Shown here: positions 1 to 9,107 of the stretch, piece after piece
Layout: every line of letters starts with the position of its first letter
How positions within the stretch are numbered: position 1 is the first letter of the stretch
Assembly (NCBI GenBank): GCA_002840055.1
Contig: PGZJ01000011.1
Span: 1 to 59,726 of the forward strand
Origin: Gammaproteobacteria bacterium HGW-Gammaproteobacteria-11
Lineage (GTDB): Bacteria > Pseudomonadota > Gammaproteobacteria > Pseudomonadales > Pseudomonadaceae
Direction: 5' to 3'
Length of the DNA: 59,726 bases
Notes under the pieces: generated by a model
What the model saw: only the letters and a program-made list of their open reading frames with translations
Told to the model about the DNA's origin: nothing
Database searches by the model: none
Translations under genes and position numbers: made by a program

Positions 1-16
1 CAGCACAGATGCTTAT

Positions 17-128
17 GGCCTTGGCGTCGGCTGCCCTGGGCGTGACCGTCAGAGCACAGGGATGTGCGATGACGAGCCCCATGGACGGCTTGTAGCGTGT
101 CACGCCCAGGGCAGCCGACGCCAAGGCC
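17..128. repeat. Large hairpin repeat element, copy A
   Basis: Two perfectly complementary 30-bp arms (17-46 and 99-128) enclose a 52-nt core (47-98). The core holds a small hairpin with stem GCACA/TGTGC and a GGGA loop, and a second weak stem AGCC/GGCT. The core matches the one at 44138-44188: both begin CGTC, contain CAGGGATG and GGACG, and end GCGT next to GTC, although the arms of the two elements share no sequence. It lies downstream of spuI, beyond that gene's own terminator. I read it as a dispersed extragenic repeat. A role as a terminator or mRNA end structure is possible but not shown. Confidence 0.85.
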
Positions 129-149
129 CCACACCAATCCCGACCAAAA

Positions 150-194
150 CCCAAACAAAACCGACCAAAACCAAAATCCCGCCACAAGGGCGGG
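150..194 (-). terminator. Rho-independent terminator of spuI
   Basis: On the minus strand a CCCGCC/GGCGGG stem with a 5-nt loop (178-194) is followed by the T-rich run ATTTTGGTTTTGG. It starts 31 bp past the spuI stop codon, which fits intrinsic termination of that gene. Confidence 0.7.
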
Positions 195-224
195 ACTCTG
201 CACCACACACAAGCAGGCAAGCAC

Positions 225-1649
225 CTACACCGTATGTAGGTACCACATATATTCGAGGTCCGAGATGGTCCGTTCGAACTCCTCTTGCTCGCTCTCCTTG
301 CACAGTACAAACACGTCCAGATACTCCTCGCCAATATACTCCTTCATGACCTCGGAGTTCTCCAGCGCACGCAAGGCATCGCGCAGGTTGGTGGGCAGTG
401 ACGCCTCATGCTGATCGTAGGCGTTGCCTTCGGTCATTTCCGGCGGCTCGATCTTGTTGCTGATGCCGTAGTGAATGGCTGACAGCAGCGCCGCCATCAA
501 CAGATAGGGGTTGGCATCAGCGCCGGCCAGGCGATGCTCGATACGCATGGCATCAGCGTCACCACCAGGAACCCGCACAGCCACAGTCCGGTTATCAATA
601 CCCCAGGTTGGCGCGCAGGGGACAAAGAAGCTCGGGCTGAAACGGCGATAGGAGTTCACGTTCGGACAGAGGAATGCCATGTATTCCGGCAGCGTCTGCA
701 GCAGGCCGCCAATCGCCCAGCGCAAGGTCGGGCTCAGCGTGCCATCGGCATCGGGAGCAAAGACGTTCTTGCCATCGGCATCAACCAGACTGATATGCAC
801 ATGCATGCCGTTACCGGCCTGATCGTAGTACGGCTTGGCCATGAAGGTGGTATCCATCTCATGGTCATAGGCAACGTTCTTGATCACCCGCTTGAGCAGC
901 ACGTTATAGTCGCAGGCAATCACCGGATCATCGACATGGTGCAGATTGACTTCGAACTGGCCTGGCGCTGATTCCGCGACAATGGCGTCTGCGGGGATGC
1001 CCTGCTCGTGGGCAGCCTCGATGACGTCCTGGAGGAATTCAGCGTACTCGTCCAGATCATCCATGGAATAGACCTGAACCGAATTCGGACGCTTGCCGGA
1101 CATGGGTGAGCGCGGCGGCTGCGGCCGACCGGTGATGTTCTCCTGGTCAATCAGGTAGAACTCCAGCTCGAAGGCCGAAACCGGCTTCAAACCCAGTTCA
1201 GCGAAACGCTTGACGATGCGCTGCAGCACAAAACGCGGATCAGCAAAGAACGGGGTCTTGCGGTCCAGTTCATACATGGTCATTAATAGCTGACCTGTAG
1301 GGCGCTTCTGCCAAGGCTCCACATAAAGGGTGCCGGGAATGGGCAAACAGACGCGGTCTGCATCACCGATCTCCAGACCCAGGCCGGTTTCTTCAACCGT
1401 GGTGCCCTGGATATTCAGTGCGAAGATTGATGCGGGAAGGGCGATGCCTTTTTCATAGGCCTTGATCAGTGCTGAACGGTCAATACGCTTGCCACGGACA
1501 ATGCCGTTCATGTCAGCAATAAGCAGGTCAATAAAGTGAATTTCGGGATGAGCGGCGAGGAAAGCCTCCGCCTCCTGAACACTGACGGGCGCCGAAATCG
1601 CTGCCGCATTACTGACCGCCGCAGCATCTGCTCCGGTTGGGGGTAGCAT
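225..1649 (-). CDS. spuI: Gamma-glutamylpolyamine synthetase (glutamine synthetase family)
   Basis: 474 aa. It belongs to the GlnA-like ligases that use ATP to couple glutamate to an amine (PuuA/SpuI type), the first step of gamma-glutamylated polyamine breakdown in the cytosol. The N-terminal beta-grasp region contains DMNGIVRGKRI (about 46-56). The catalytic part contains the metal-binding E-F-E-F pattern in SAFELEFYL, the HVHISL histidine segment, NSYRRF and the NRTVAVRVPGG active-site stretch. The start is supported by AGGTGA seven bases upstream on the minus strand. It is divergent from spuABCDEFGH, the same arrangement as PA0296 and PA0297-PA0304 in P. aeruginosa as I recall it. It is distinct from housekeeping GlnA because it lacks the adenylylation-loop context. 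Which polyamine it prefers over SpuB cannot be read from the sequence. Confidence 0.9.
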   Translation of the reverse strand: MLPPTGADAAAVSNAAAISAPVSVQEAEAFLAAHPEIHFIDLLIADMNGIVRGKRIDRSALIKAYEKGIALPASIFALNIQGTTVEETGLGLEIGDADRVCLPIPGTLYVEPWQKRPTGQLLMTMYELDRKTPFFADPRFVLQRIVKRFAELGLKPVSAFELEFYLIDQENITGRPQPPRSPMSGKRPNSVQVYSMDDLDEYAEFLQDVIEAAHEQGIPADAIVAESAPGQFEVNLHHVDDPVIACDYNVLLKRVIKNVAYDHEMDTTFMAKPYYDQAGNGMHVHISLVDADGKNVFAPDADGTLSPTLRWAIGGLLQTLPEYMAFLCPNVNSYRRFSPSFFVPCAPTWGIDNRTVAVRVPGGDADAMRIEHRLAGADANPYLLMAALLSAIHYGISNKIEPPEMTEGNAYDQHEASLPTNLRDALRALENSEVMKEYIGEEYLDVFVLCKESEQEEFERTISDLEYMWYLHTV

Positions 1650-1703
1650 GGTTTATCACCTGTTGTTTGTAAAATATATCAATCACATTGACTCTAGGTG
1701 GAG

Positions 1704-1732
1704 AGTAAATCCGAAAGGCCACAGCGAGTCAA
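1704..1732 (-). promoter_or_regulatory. Candidate sigma-70 promoter for spuI
   Basis: On the minus strand TTGACT (1727-1732) is separated by exactly 17 bp from TTTACT (1704-1709), about 55 bp upstream of the spuI start. The -35 box is good and the -10 box is weak. Inferred from consensus only. Confidence 0.4.
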
Positions 1733-1753
1733 TAGAATCAGAACCGCACAAAA

Positions 1754-1821
1754 GCAGTGCATGCTGCACCATTTAAGGCCGCATCACGGCCTGTGAGGCG
1801 TTTTGTAATGCTGCCTCACAG
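1754..1821. promoter_or_regulatory. Cluster of hairpins between divergent spuI and spuA
   Basis: Consecutive inverted repeats: a weak GCAG/CTGC (1754-1767), AGGCCG/CGGCCT with a 5-nt loop (1776-1792), and the perfect 9-bp CTGTGAGGC/GCCTCACAG with a 13-nt loop (1791-1821). The last two overlap by two bases, so they may be alternative folds. They sit between the two divergent transcription starts I would predict, so they could be protein-binding palindromes, part of a leader, or an insulator. Confidence 0.45.
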
Positions 1822-1866
1822 CTTGCGCAGGGGCTTTTGTGTTAAATATTTTTTTGTTGCTATTGT

Positions 1867-1890
1867 ATAAAAAATTGAACAACATTGAAC
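1867..1890 (+). promoter_or_regulatory. ATTGAAC direct repeats upstream of spuA (possible PuuR/PauR-type site)
   Basis: ATTGAAC occurs twice, at 1874-1880 and 1884-1890, with starts exactly 10 bp (about one helical turn) apart, embedded in an AT-rich tract just upstream of spuA. The stretch 1867-1881 matches the E. coli PuuR operator AAAATATAATGAACA at 11 of 15 positions. A second 11/15 match lies at 1671-1685, just upstream of spuI. Pseudomonas PauR is a PuuR homologue known to control polyamine genes; binding here is inference. Confidence 0.35.
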
Positions 1891-1922
1891 GCATGTACGT
1901 TATTCACTACAGGTCTTGACCC

Positions 1923-2687
1923 ATGTCCGCCGCGCATAAACCTCTGATCGGTATCAGTTGCTGCACACATCAGATCGGGCTGCATCCTTTTAATATAGTC
2001 GGCGAAAAATACATCCTTGCAGTTGCCCAGGGTTCTGGCGGCCTGCCTTTGCTGATTCCAGCCATTGGCGAGCATCTGGACACCGCTCTGTTACTTGATA
2101 GTCTCGACGGCATCCTGTTCACCGGCTCACCGTCAAATGTAGAGCCACACCACTATAATGGTGCCCCCAGTATTGAAGGCACACTGCATGATCCCAAGCG
2201 CGACGCCATCACGTTACCGCTGATCAAAGCGGCCGTCGCCCAGGGTATTCCCGTCCTCGGAGTATGCCGCGGCTTTCAGGAAATGAACGTGGCATTCGGC
2301 GGCACCCTGCACCAGCGCCTGCATGAGGTTGGTCGTTATATCGAACATCGCGAAAACAAGGACGATCCGGTTGAGCTGCAGTATGGTTTATCCCACCAGG
2401 TTCATATCGAGCCAGGGGGACTACTCTTTGAACTGTCAGGCCGCAAAACGGAGCAGGTCAACTCTGTGCATACACAGGGCGTTGATCAACTAGCCCCCGG
2501 CTTGCGGCCAGAAGCAACAGCACCTGATGGACTGATTGAAGCTTTTTCAGTCAGCGATGCTCCCAATTTCGCACTGGGCGTGCAGTGGCATCCGGAATGG
2601 AAGGTAACCGAAAACCCCTTCTACCTCGCCATATTCAAGGCTTTTGGCGATGCCTGCCGCACGCGTTCAGTAGCAAGACGCTCCTGA
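1923..2687 (+). CDS. spuA: Gamma-glutamyl-GABA hydrolase (class I glutamine amidotransferase fold)
   Basis: 254 aa. A PuuD/SpuA-type peptidase_C26 enzyme that hydrolyses gamma-glutamyl-gamma-aminobutyrate to glutamate and GABA. The nucleophile elbow is PVLGVCRGFQEMN with Cys115, and the His/Glu of the triad are in GVQWHPEW (His223, Glu225). The oxyanion region near LFTGSPSNVEPHHY matches the family, and the length is typical. It is the first gene of the plus-strand operon; spuB starts 7 bp after its stop. GABA made here would feed the GabT/GabD pair encoded at 33586-36395. Confidence 0.9.
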   Translation: MSAAHKPLIGISCCTHQIGLHPFNIVGEKYILAVAQGSGGLPLLIPAIGEHLDTALLLDSLDGILFTGSPSNVEPHHYNGAPSIEGTLHDPKRDAITLPLIKAAVAQGIPVLGVCRGFQEMNVAFGGTLHQRLHEVGRYIEHRENKDDPVELQYGLSHQVHIEPGGLLFELSGRKTEQVNSVHTQGVDQLAPGLRPEATAPDGLIEAFSVSDAPNFALGVQWHPEWKVTENPFYLAIFKAFGDACRTRSVARRS

Positions 2688-2694
2688 GGATGGT

Positions 2695-4041
2695 ATGAAC
2701 AAGATCGAAAACTGGCTTAAAGAACACAAGATAACCGAAGTGGAATGCATGGTCAGCGACCTGACCGGCATTGCCCGCGGCAAGATTGCTCCGACCATGA
2801 AATTCATCTCGGAGAAGGGCATGCGTCTGCCAGAGAGTATTCTGTTGCAGTCGGTGACCGGCGATTATGTCGAAGATGAAGTGTATTACGACCTGCTGGA
2901 TCCGGCGGACATCGACATGGTCTGTAAACCAGACGAAAATGCCGTCTATACCGTGCCCTGGGCGCTGGAGCCGACCGCGCAGATCATCCATGACTGCTAC
3001 GACAAGATGGGCAACCCCATCGACATGTCGCCACGCAACATCCTCAAAAAGGTACTCAAACTCTACGCCGATAAGGGCTGGCAGCCGCTGGTGGCGCCGG
3101 AGATGGAGTTCTATCTGACCAAGCGCAACGAAGACCCGGATCTGCCGCTGCAGCCCCCGATTGGTCGTTCAGGTCGCCAGGAAACCGGCCGGCAATCCTT
3201 CTCCATCGATGCGGCCAACGAATTCGATCCGCTGTTTGAAGACATGTACGACTGGTGCGAGGCCCAGGGCCTGGATCTGGACACCCTGATCCACGAGGAA
3301 GGCACCGCACAGATGGAAATCAACTTCCGTCACGGCGACCCACTGCACCTGGCAGACCAGATTCTGGTATTCAAGCGGACCATGCGCGAGGCCGCACTCA
3401 AGCACGACATGACCGCCACCTTCATGGCCAAGCCGATTACCAACGAGCCGGGCAGTGCCATGCACCTGCACCAGAGCATTGTTGACCGCAAAACCGGCAA
3501 GAACGTGTTTTCCAACCCGGACGGCACCATGAGCGAGCTGTTCCTGCATCATATCGGCGGGCTGCAGCGCTTCATTCCCGAGGTCCTGCCGCTGTTTGCG
3601 CCTAACGTGAACTCGTTCCGACGCTTCCTGCCGGATACCTCGGCGCCGGTGAACGTCGAATGGGGCGAGGAAAACCGCACAGCAGGCCTGCGTGTTCCGG
3701 ACTCGGACCCACAGAACCGCCGCGTGGAAAACCGCCTGCCAGGCGCCGATGCCAACCCCTACATTGCCATTGCCGCCAGTCTGCTGTGCGGTTATCTCGG
3801 CATGACCGGCAAGATGGCCCCATCGGCACCAGTCAAGGGCCGTGCCTATGAACGCCGCAACCTGCGTCTGCCGCTGACCCTGGAGTCGGCATTGGAGCGT
3901 ATGGAGCAGTGCCGTGAAATTGAAGCGGTCCTGGGCAACAAGTTTTGCCGCGGCTACGTTGCCGTCAAGCGCGTCGAGCATGAGAACTACAAACGTGTGA
4001 TCAGCTCCTGGGAGCGGGAGTTCCTGCTACTCAGCGTCTGA
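2695..4041 (+). CDS. spuB: Gamma-glutamylputrescine synthetase, second glutamine synthetase-like ligase
   Basis: 448 aa. A paralogue of SpuI with the same signature elements: DLTGIARGKI near the N-terminus, the metal site in PEMEFYL, AMHLHQSI, NSFRRFLP and ENRTAGLRVP. It should ligate glutamate to putrescine or a related diamine with ATP. It follows spuA after 7 bp, with GAGG about 7 bases upstream of the ATG, so the two are probably translated from one mRNA. Two such ligases in one locus are normal for Pseudomonas and are thought to differ in substrate range; the sequence alone does not say which is which. Confidence 0.88.
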   Translation: MNKIENWLKEHKITEVECMVSDLTGIARGKIAPTMKFISEKGMRLPESILLQSVTGDYVEDEVYYDLLDPADIDMVCKPDENAVYTVPWALEPTAQIIHDCYDKMGNPIDMSPRNILKKVLKLYADKGWQPLVAPEMEFYLTKRNEDPDLPLQPPIGRSGRQETGRQSFSIDAANEFDPLFEDMYDWCEAQGLDLDTLIHEEGTAQMEINFRHGDPLHLADQILVFKRTMREAALKHDMTATFMAKPITNEPGSAMHLHQSIVDRKTGKNVFSNPDGTMSELFLHHIGGLQRFIPEVLPLFAPNVNSFRRFLPDTSAPVNVEWGEENRTAGLRVPDSDPQNRRVENRLPGADANPYIAIAASLLCGYLGMTGKMAPSAPVKGRAYERRNLRLPLTLESALERMEQCREIEAVLGNKFCRGYVAVKRVEHENYKRVISSWEREFLLLSV

Positions 4042-4090
4042 GGTCAACTACACGGAGAACATGCGCCCGGGCAGGGCGCCAGTTGAACTG

Positions 4091-4119
4091 ACGCCGGCCG
4101 ATATAGCCCTGGCCGGCGT
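4091..4119 (+). other. Intercistronic hairpin spuB-spuC
   Basis: A 9-bp perfect stem ACGCCGGCC/GGCCGGCGT with an 11-nt loop lies 13 bp before the spuC ATG, close to the AGGAG ribosome-binding site (4122-4126). A shorter GCGCCC/GGGCGC stem lies just upstream (4063-4079). There is no T-run, so mRNA processing or stability or translational effects are more likely than termination. Confidence 0.6.
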
Positions 4120-4132
4120 TTAGGAGTACCGC

Positions 4133-5506
4133 ATGACCAGCCATAAGCGCCTTAATACCGCCCAGCTTCAAGCCATGGACACGGCCCACTATCTGCACCC
4201 CTTTACCGACCACAAGGCCCTGGGCGCGCGCGGCACGCGCATCATCGAGCGCGCCGAGGGCGTTTATTTATGGGATAGCGAAGGCAACCGCATTCTTGAC
4301 GGCATGGCCGGACTCTGGTGCGTGAATATCGGTTACGGGCGCAGCGAACTGGCCGATGCCGCCTACAAACAGATGCTTGAGCTGCCTTATTACAACAGCT
4401 TCTTCCAATGTGCCAACCCCCCGGCCGTACAACTGGCATCGGCGATCGCCGAGGTCGCACCGGCACATATGAACCATGTGTTCTTCACTGGTTCAGGCTC
4501 CGAATCCAATGACACCATTCTGCGAATGGTCCGGCGCTATTGGGACCTGAAGGGCAAACCCGGCAAGAAAACCGTGATCAGTCGCATCAATGGCTACCAT
4601 GGCTCTACCGTGGCTGGTGCCAGCCTGGGCGGCATGCAATTCATGCACGAACAGGGTGATCTGCCGATTCCCGGCATAGTGCACATCCCTCAGCCTTACT
4701 GGTTTGGCGAGGGCGGCGACATGAGCCCGGATGAGTTTGGCCTCTGGGCAGCACGGCAGCTTGAAGCAAAGATTCAGGAGCTGGGTGTCGATCAGGTTGC
4801 GGCCTTTATTGCCGAGCCCATTCAGGGTGCCGGCGGGGTGATAGTGCCGCCATCCAGCTACTGGCCGGAGATCAAGCGCATCCTCGCCAAATACGACATC
4901 CTACTGATCGTCGATGAAGTGATTTGCGGCTTTGGCCGCACCGGCGAATGGTTCGGCAGTCAGTACTTCGACCTGAAACCCGATCTGATGACCATTGCCA
5001 AGGGCATGACCTCAGGCTACCTGCCGATGGGTGGGGTGATTGTCGGCCAGCGCGTTGCCGATACGCTGATTGAACATGGCGGTGAGTTCGCTCACGGCTA
5101 CACTTACTCTGGTCACCCGGTGGCCGCCGCCGTGGGTCTTGAAAACCTGCGCATCCTGCGTGACGAAAAAATTGTCGAGTATGTGAAACAGGAAGCGGCA
5201 CCGTATTTGCAAGAGAAAATTGCCCAACTGGCAGAGCATCGCCTGGTCGGGGAAGTTCGTGGAGTCGGCCTGCTTGGTGCCATCGAGCTGGTCAGTAACA
5301 AGCAGACCCGGGCCCGCTTTGCTGAAAAAGGCGCCGCTGGCACCCTCTGCCGTGACATGTGTGTGGCCAATGGACTGGTGATGCGCGCCGTTGGCGACAC
5401 CATGATCATGTCTCCACCGCTGGTGATCCGCCCGGAGGAGATTGATGAACTGGTCAGCAAGGCCTGGCGCTGTCTCGACCTGACGGCAGAAAAGCTGGGG
5501 GTATGA
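4133..5506 (+). CDS. spuC: Putrescine--pyruvate aminotransferase (class III)
   Basis: 457 aa fold-type I PLP enzyme of the omega-transaminase class. It transfers an amino group from putrescine (and probably cadaverine or spermidine) to pyruvate, giving 4-aminobutanal. The PLP Schiff-base lysine is Lys290 in TIAKGMTSGYLPMGG, the cofactor-ring aspartate is Asp261 in LLIVDEVICGFGRTG, and the phosphate cup contains TGSGSES. AGGAG lies 6 bases before the ATG. It lies between the ligase genes and the transport genes, as in P. aeruginosa. It provides a transaminase branch parallel to the gamma-glutamyl route. Confidence 0.9.
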   Translation: MTSHKRLNTAQLQAMDTAHYLHPFTDHKALGARGTRIIERAEGVYLWDSEGNRILDGMAGLWCVNIGYGRSELADAAYKQMLELPYYNSFFQCANPPAVQLASAIAEVAPAHMNHVFFTGSGSESNDTILRMVRRYWDLKGKPGKKTVISRINGYHGSTVAGASLGGMQFMHEQGDLPIPGIVHIPQPYWFGEGGDMSPDEFGLWAARQLEAKIQELGVDQVAAFIAEPIQGAGGVIVPPSSYWPEIKRILAKYDILLIVDEVICGFGRTGEWFGSQYFDLKPDLMTIAKGMTSGYLPMGGVIVGQRVADTLIEHGGEFAHGYTYSGHPVAAAVGLENLRILRDEKIVEYVKQEAAPYLQEKIAQLAEHRLVGEVRGVGLLGAIELVSNKQTRARFAEKGAAGTLCRDMCVANGLVMRAVGDTMIMSPPLVIRPEEIDELVSKAWRCLDLTAEKLGV

Positions 5507-5526
5507 GTCCAGGCTGACCACGCTGA

Positions 5527-6648
<1,122 letters not shown>

Positions 6649-6668
6649 GTAACCATCCTTGTTAAACC

Positions 6669-6692
6669 GGCCATTACCGTGAGGTAATGGCC
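6669..6692 (+). other. Intercistronic hairpin spuD-spuE
   Basis: A perfect 10-bp stem GGCCATTACC/GGTAATGGCC closes a GTGA tetraloop 21 bp after the spuD stop. There is no T-tract, so it is more like a 3'-end stabiliser for the binding-protein mRNA than a full terminator. Confidence 0.65.
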
Positions 6693-6744
6693 AATCACAA
6701 AAGAGCAGGCCAGGCTAACGCCGGAGTCTGTCAGAGGAGAGACA

Positions 6745-7848
6745 ATGAAAGCGTCAATGCAGAAAACCCTGTTGGCCCTGGCTACCGCCGGTTTGCTTGG
6801 CAGCGCCGTCAGCGCCCAGGCCGAAGGCACCCTGAAGATCTACAACTGGTCGGACTATATCGCCGAAGACACCATCGCCAATTTCGAAGCGGAAACCGGC
6901 ATCAAGGTAACCTATGACGTATACGACTCCAACGAGGTTCTGGATGCCCGCCTGCTGACTGGCCGCTCCGGTTTTGACATAGTGGTACCGTCCAACCATT
7001 ACCTGACCAAGCAGATTGAAGCGGGCGTCTACATGGAACTGGACCACAGCAAACTGCCGAACATGCAGAACCTGAATCCTGCACTGATGGACGACATGGA
7101 AAGCATCGATCCGGGTAGCCGCTACTCCATTCCTTACCTGTGGGGTACCAACGGTATTGGTTACAACGTCGAGAAAGTCACCGCCATTCTGGGCGAGGAT
7201 GCACCACTGGATTCCTGGGATCTGGTTTTCAACCCCGAGATTGCCGCCCAGCTCGCCAGCTGTGGTATTTCCATGCTCGACTCAGGCGATGAGATGCTCA
7301 CCTCGGCGCTCAAGTACCTTGGCCTTGATCCAAACAGCAATGATTCTGACGATCTGAAAAAGGCCGAAGAGCTGCTGATGTCCGTGCGCAGCTCCATCAC
7401 CTACTTCCACTCATCCCGCTATATATCTGACCTGGCCAATGGCGAAACCTGTGTGGCCGTCGGTTACTCCGGGGATATCTTCCAGGCCGCCGCGCGTGCT
7501 GAAGAAGCCGAAAACGGTGTCAACATTGCCTACACCATTCCCAAGGAAGGCACTCAGCTGTGGTTTGACATGCTGGCCATCCCCAAGGATGCCGGCAGCC
7601 CTGAGAATGCCCACACCTTTATCAACTACCTGCTGCGTCCCGAGGTAATTGCACCCATCACCGACTATGTGGCCTATGCCAACCCCAACAGCGCGGCTGA
7701 CGAGCTGGTTGATCCCGAGGTACTGGCTGATCCGGCCATCTACCCGAACGACGAGGTCATGGCCAATCTATTCGTAGCCAAGCCGCGCCCACTCGCTGCC
7801 CAGCGGATCATTACCCGCTCCTGGAACAGCATCAAGTCCGGTCAGTAA
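6745..7848 (+). CDS. spuE: Periplasmic spermidine/polyamine-binding protein (second of two)
   Basis: 367 aa. The Sec signal peptide ends near residue 27 (LLGSAVSAQAEG). The mature N-terminus [15 protein letters not shown] is almost identical to the preceding protein and similarity continues over the whole length, so the pair arose by tandem duplication. DNA identity is highest in the first third but is broken by many silent changes, so the copy is old. Trp273 lies in LWFDM, at the position I recall as decisive for spermidine in SpuE. AGAGGAGA gives a strong ribosome-binding site. It is expected to deliver substrate to SpuF-SpuG-SpuH. Confidence 0.88.
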   Translation: MKASMQKTLLALATAGLLGSAVSAQAEGTLKIYNWSDYIAEDTIANFEAETGIKVTYDVYDSNEVLDARLLTGRSGFDIVVPSNHYLTKQIEAGVYMELDHSKLPNMQNLNPALMDDMESIDPGSRYSIPYLWGTNGIGYNVEKVTAILGEDAPLDSWDLVFNPEIAAQLASCGISMLDSGDEMLTSALKYLGLDPNSNDSDDLKKAEELLMSVRSSITYFHSSRYISDLANGETCVAVGYSGDIFQAAARAEEAENGVNIAYTIPKEGTQLWFDMLAIPKDAGSPENAHTFINYLLRPEVIAPITDYVAYANPNSAADELVDPEVLADPAIYPNDEVMANLFVAKPRPLAAQRIITRSWNSIKSGQ

Positions 7849-7854
7849 GTCCTT

Positions 7855-7879
7855 CAGGGGCTGTCATTGACAGCCCCTG
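7855..7879 (+). other. Intercistronic hairpin spuE-spuF
   Basis: CAGGGGCTGTCA and its complement fold into a stable stem with a tiny loop (7855-7879), seven bp after the spuE stop. It resembles the partial terminators or mRNA stabilisers found after periplasmic binding-protein genes in ABC operons. Confidence 0.65.
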
Positions 7880-7970
7880 TTCGATCAGCACTGACACAAC
7901 ACGAATTTGCATGCCGGTCGCCCATGCGGCTAACGGCCAAGACAACACTGCAGTCGCGCGGAGAAACCCT

Positions 7971-9107
7971 ATGGTAGGTGCAGCAGGTGCCATGAAACAG
8001 GCCATGGCCAAGGCCAAGCCGGATGAGTTCGTCAAAATTGACCGGGTCAGCAAGCGTTTTGATGATGCCCTGGCCGTTGACGATGTCAGTCTGAGCATCA
8101 ATCGCGGCGAAATCTTCGCCCTGCTTGGCGGCTCCGGCTCCGGCAAATCCACATTGCTGCGCATACTCGCGGGCTTTGAGCGCCCGACCGAAGGCCGCGT
8201 GTTTCTCGACGGCCAGGATATTACCGATTTGCCGCCCTATGAGCGGCCAATCAACATGATGTTCCAGTCCTATGCCCTGTTCCCGCACATGAGCGTTGAA
8301 CAGAACATCGCCTTTGGCCTGAAACAGGACAAATTGAGCCGGTCAGAGGTCAAAGAGCGGGTCGACGAAATGCTCAAACTGGTGCACATGACCCAGTATG
8401 CCCGTCGCAAACCCCATCAACTCTCTGGTGGGCAACGTCAGCGCGTTGCCCTTGCACGCTCGCTGGCCAAGCGCCCGAAGGTGCTGCTACTGGACGAGCC
8501 CATGGGTGCGCTGGACAAGAAGTTGCGCTCACAGATGCAGCTGGAGCTGGTCGAGATCATCGAGCGGGTCGGCGTGACCTGCATCATGGTGACCCACGAC
8601 CAGGAAGAGGCCATGACCATGGCCCAGCGCATCGCCATCATGCACCTGGGCTGGATTGCCCAGGTCGGTACCCCGGTGGATATCTATGAAAGTCCGGCCA
8701 GCCGTCATGTCGCCGAGTTCATCGGCAGCGTCAACATCTTCGAGGGCGAGCTGACGGCCGACATGGAAGCCCATGCCATTATCCAGTGCCCGAACCTCGA
8801 CCGACCGATCTACATCGGCCACGGTATCAGTACCCGCGCCCAGGACAAGAACATCGTCTTCGCCCTGCGCCCGGAAAAGGTCTGGGTCAGTACCGACAAA
8901 CCGGAACAGGACTACAACTGGTCCCACGGCACCGTGCATGACATCGCCTATCTCGGCGGCCACTCGGTGTATTACATCAAGCTCGACAGCGGTCAGATCG
9001 TCCAGGCCTTCTTTGCCAATTCGGAGCGGCGCATGCCGCGCATGACCTGGGAAGATGCCGTCTACATCAGTTGGGAAGATGACAGCGGGGTCATACTCAA
9101 CTCATGA
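7971..9107 (+). CDS. spuF: Polyamine ABC transporter ATP-binding protein
   Basis: 378 aa from the ATG at 7971, preferred because GGAG lies 7 bases upstream; an in-frame ATG at 7911 would add 20 residues that family members lack. Walker A is LLGGSGSGKST, the signature is LSGGQRQRVALARS, Walker B is LLLDEPMGALDK and the H-loop is VTHDQEEAM. The C-terminal TOBE/OB part (about 280-378) is of the PotA/PotG type. It energises import through SpuG and SpuH. Its stop overlaps the spuG start (ATGA), so translation is coupled. Confidence 0.92.
   Translation: MVGAAGAMKQAMAKAKPDEFVKIDRVSKRFDDALAVDDVSLSINRGEIFALLGGSGSGKSTLLRILAGFERPTEGRVFLDGQDITDLPPYERPINMMFQSYALFPHMSVEQNIAFGLKQDKLSRSEVKERVDEMLKLVHMTQYARRKPHQLSGGQRQRVALARSLAKRPKVLLLDEPMGALDKKLRSQMQLELVEIIERVGVTCIMVTHDQEEAMTMAQRIAIMHLGWIAQVGTPVDIYESPASRHVAEFIGSVNIFEGELTADMEAHAIIQCPNLDRPIYIGHGISTRAQDKNIVFALRPEKVWVSTDKPEQDYNWSHGTVHDIAYLGGHSVYYIKLDSGQIVQAFFANSERRMPRMTWEDAVYISWEDDSGVILNS

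Noticed and set aside
62..414. Small plus-strand frames at the left end (95 and 105 aa)
   Set aside because: They run through the hairpin element, the spuI terminator and the 3' end of spuI; composition is not protein-like.
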